Made by a program: the position numbers and the translations under genes
Assembly (NCBI GenBank): GCA_046597185.1
Contig: JBKJLF010000655.1
Location: forward strand, 1-5,801
Origin: CAMBDR01 sp046597185
GTDB taxonomy: Bacteria > Pseudomonadota > Gammaproteobacteria > Burkholderiales > Burkholderiaceae_D
Reading direction: 5' to 3'
DNA length: 5,801 bases
The notes under the pieces: model-generated
What the model was told of the DNA's origin: nothing
The model's input: the letters and a program-made list of their open reading frames with translations, nothing else
The model's database searches: none
In this document: positions 4,835-5,801 of the stretch, one piece after another
How the letters are laid out: every line of letters begins with the position of its first letter
Numbering within the stretch: position 1 is the stretch's first letter

Positions 4835-5662
4835 ATGAATCATTCTTCGACTCTTCCAGGCGGTTTGCGCCAGCCTTTGCGCTGGCAAAGCATACGCAAA
4901 GGCTGGCGCAATGCGCTGCGGTGGGTGTTTTCCGTTGCCAATATCGCCCGCGTTCTGGCACGGCCCACCGTCAGCCATGGCCAATCGGCATTTCAGCCTG
5001 CGCGCCGCTCCCCTGCCGCCTTGCTGCTGATTGTACTGGCGCACTTGGGTTTGCTTATCGTACTGGCGTCTGGCCATTCGCTTAGCGTGCCAACCCTGCC
5101 CACGCCCTTGTCGATGAATGTGATGCATATTGCCATGAGCACGCCCAAAGTGCCGCCCAGGGTTGAGTCCAAACCCAAAATAACAGCAAACACCCCCGAC
5201 ACACCCCAAACACCCGCCAAAACACTGGCGCAGCCAGCGCCTGCCCGGCTCGCCCCGGCCCTGCCGAGTAGCGCCAGCCCCATGGCCGCGCCCGAGTCGG
5301 CCACGCTGGAGCCTGGCACAGCAACGGCGGTCATTGCCGCGCCCATGCCCGCAACGCCGCCTGCGCCGGTGCAGAGCGTGGTAGCGCCCCGCTTTGATAT
5401 CGATTATCTCGACAACCCCGCACCCAACTACCCGCCCATTTCGCGCCGCAACCGGGAAGCGGGCCGGGTCTTGCTCCACGTTTTTGTGGAAGCGTCCGGC
5501 TTGCCCGGTAAAATCGAAGTGCGCACCAGTTCCGGTTACGAGCGTTTGGATAAATCCGCCATCGCCGCCGTTTCGCGCTGGAAGTTTTTACCCGCGCGGC
5601 AAGGCAAGGATGCAGTTGCCGCCTGGGTGCTGGTGCCGATCGACTTCAGTTTGCAGGAGTAG
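4835..5662 (+). CDS. tonB: TonB energy transducer
   Basis: A 275-residue protein that couples the inner-membrane proton motive force to TonB-dependent outer-membrane receptors (siderophores, heme, vitamin B12). It has one membrane anchor (about 61-79) with His70, probably the counterpart of the essential TonB transmembrane His; the usual Ser four residues earlier is absent. A long Pro/Ala/Lys periplasmic linker (about 82-185) follows, then a TonB C-terminal domain (about 187-275) with NPAPNYPPISRRNREAGRVL and the typical ending SRWKFLPARQG...WVLVPIDF. About 58 residues precede the membrane helix, longer than in E. coli TonB, and that stretch contains a 17-bp inverted repeat. The ATG at 4835 fits the promoter 33 bases upstream, but no clear Shine-Dalgarno is seen, and no later ATG occurs before the membrane helix. 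The partners ExbB and ExbD are not in the window. Regulation by iron through Fur is likely. Confidence 0.9.
   Translation: MNHSSTLPGGLRQPLRWQSIRKGWRNALRWVFSVANIARVLARPTVSHGQSAFQPARRSPAALLLIVLAHLGLLIVLASGHSLSVPTLPTPLSMNVMHIAMSTPKVPPRVESKPKITANTPDTPQTPAKTLAQPAPARLAPALPSSASPMAAPESATLEPGTATAVIAAPMPATPPAPVQSVVAPRFDIDYLDNPAPNYPPISRRNREAGRVLLHVFVEASGLPGKIEVRTSSGYERLDKSAIAAVSRWKFLPARQGKDAVAAWVLVPIDFSLQE
4865..4911. repeat. Perfect 17-bp inverted repeat inside the 5' end of tonB
   Basis: The arms 4865-4881 (TTGCGCCAGCCTTTGCG) and 4895-4911 are exact reverse complements around a 13-base loop. A smaller competing hairpin (CTTTGC at 4875-4880 with GCAAAG at 4885-4890) uses part of the left arm. The element covers codons 11-26 of tonB. 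In mRNA it would make a very stable stem starting 30 bases after the start codon. No T-run follows. Confidence 0.85.
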
Positions 5663-5699
5663 CACAAGCTGAGCACAAGCTGAGCACAAGCTGAGCACA
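5661..5699. repeat. Three and a half 11-bp tandem repeats at the tonB stop codon
   Basis: AGCACAAGCTG is repeated at 5661-5671, 5672-5682 and 5683-5693, then AGCACA at 5694-5699. The first copy overlaps the tonB TAG stop (5660-5662). The copies are identical. No hairpin with a T-run is evident, so I do not call a terminator. Confidence 0.88.
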
Positions 5700-5734
5700 T
5701 CCCAATTCGGGGCACAAGCCTACTCATTTATTTC

Positions 5735-5762
5735 ATTCAATTCGATTCAATACGATTCAACC
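5735..5762. repeat. Degenerate 10-bp tandem repeat
   Basis: Units ATTCAATTCG, ATTCAATACG and a partial ATTCAACC follow one another, sharing ATTCAA at 10-bp spacing. The third unit overlaps the stop codon of the possible convergent reading frame at the right edge. Confidence 0.55.
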
Positions 5763-5801
5763 ATCCGCCAGCCCGGTTTCAGTACGCTCAATCATCTTCT
5801 G
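5757..5801 (-). CDS. Possible C-terminal end of a convergent gene, cut by the window edge
   Basis: The minus strand enters the window in an open frame reading QKMIERTETGLADG and ends at TGA (5757-5759). The other two minus frames close within the first 12 bases, so if a convergent gene exists this is its frame. Fourteen residues are too few to recognise a family. Confidence 0.3.
   Translation of the reverse strand, partial: QKMIERTETGLADG

Overview
The window looks like chromosomal DNA of moderate GC content from a Gram-negative proteobacterium, probably beta- or gammaproteobacterial. The support is a TonB energy transducer behind a Fur-box-like promoter, a DinJ/YafQ-type toxin-antitoxin pair, and proteobacterial Shine-Dalgarno and promoter signals. 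I cannot name a genus.

Layout. From 1 to about 600 (minus strand) there is a DinJ/RelB-family antitoxin and an overlapping YafQ-family toxin that runs off the left edge. They have their own extended -10 promoter and a perfect 12-bp palindrome as candidate operator. From 594 to 4592, also on the minus strand, five closely spaced genes read leftward: a small four-helix DUF5668-type membrane protein (4149-4592), a LiaF-like protein (3358-4056), a LytS-type sensor histidine kinase (2166-3332), a LytTR response regulator (1408-2142) and a second LiaF-like protein (594-1337). From 4593 to 4834 there is a divergent regulatory region. It holds a tandem 21-bp dyad repeat on the operon side and a promoter with a Fur-like box on the tonB side. 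From 4835 to 5662 (plus strand) is tonB. The last 139 bases hold two sets of short tandem repeats and possibly the last 14 codons of a convergent gene.

How the genes may work together. In Firmicutes, LiaF is a membrane inhibitor of the LiaS kinase in cell-envelope stress sensing. Here two LiaF-like paralogues bracket a kinase/regulator pair of an unrelated type (His_kinase/LytTR), with a third small membrane protein at the head of the operon. The reasonable inference is a Gram-negative envelope-sensing module in which the membrane proteins gate the kinase and the LytTR regulator controls the operon, possibly through the tandem 21-bp repeat. This is the most interesting part of the window. TonB is separately controlled, probably by iron; no exbB or exbD is visible.

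A second theme is structural. Short direct tandem repeats (6, 8, 10, 11 and 13 bp) sit at gene starts and stops. A perfect 17-bp inverted repeat lies within the first 26 codons of tonB.
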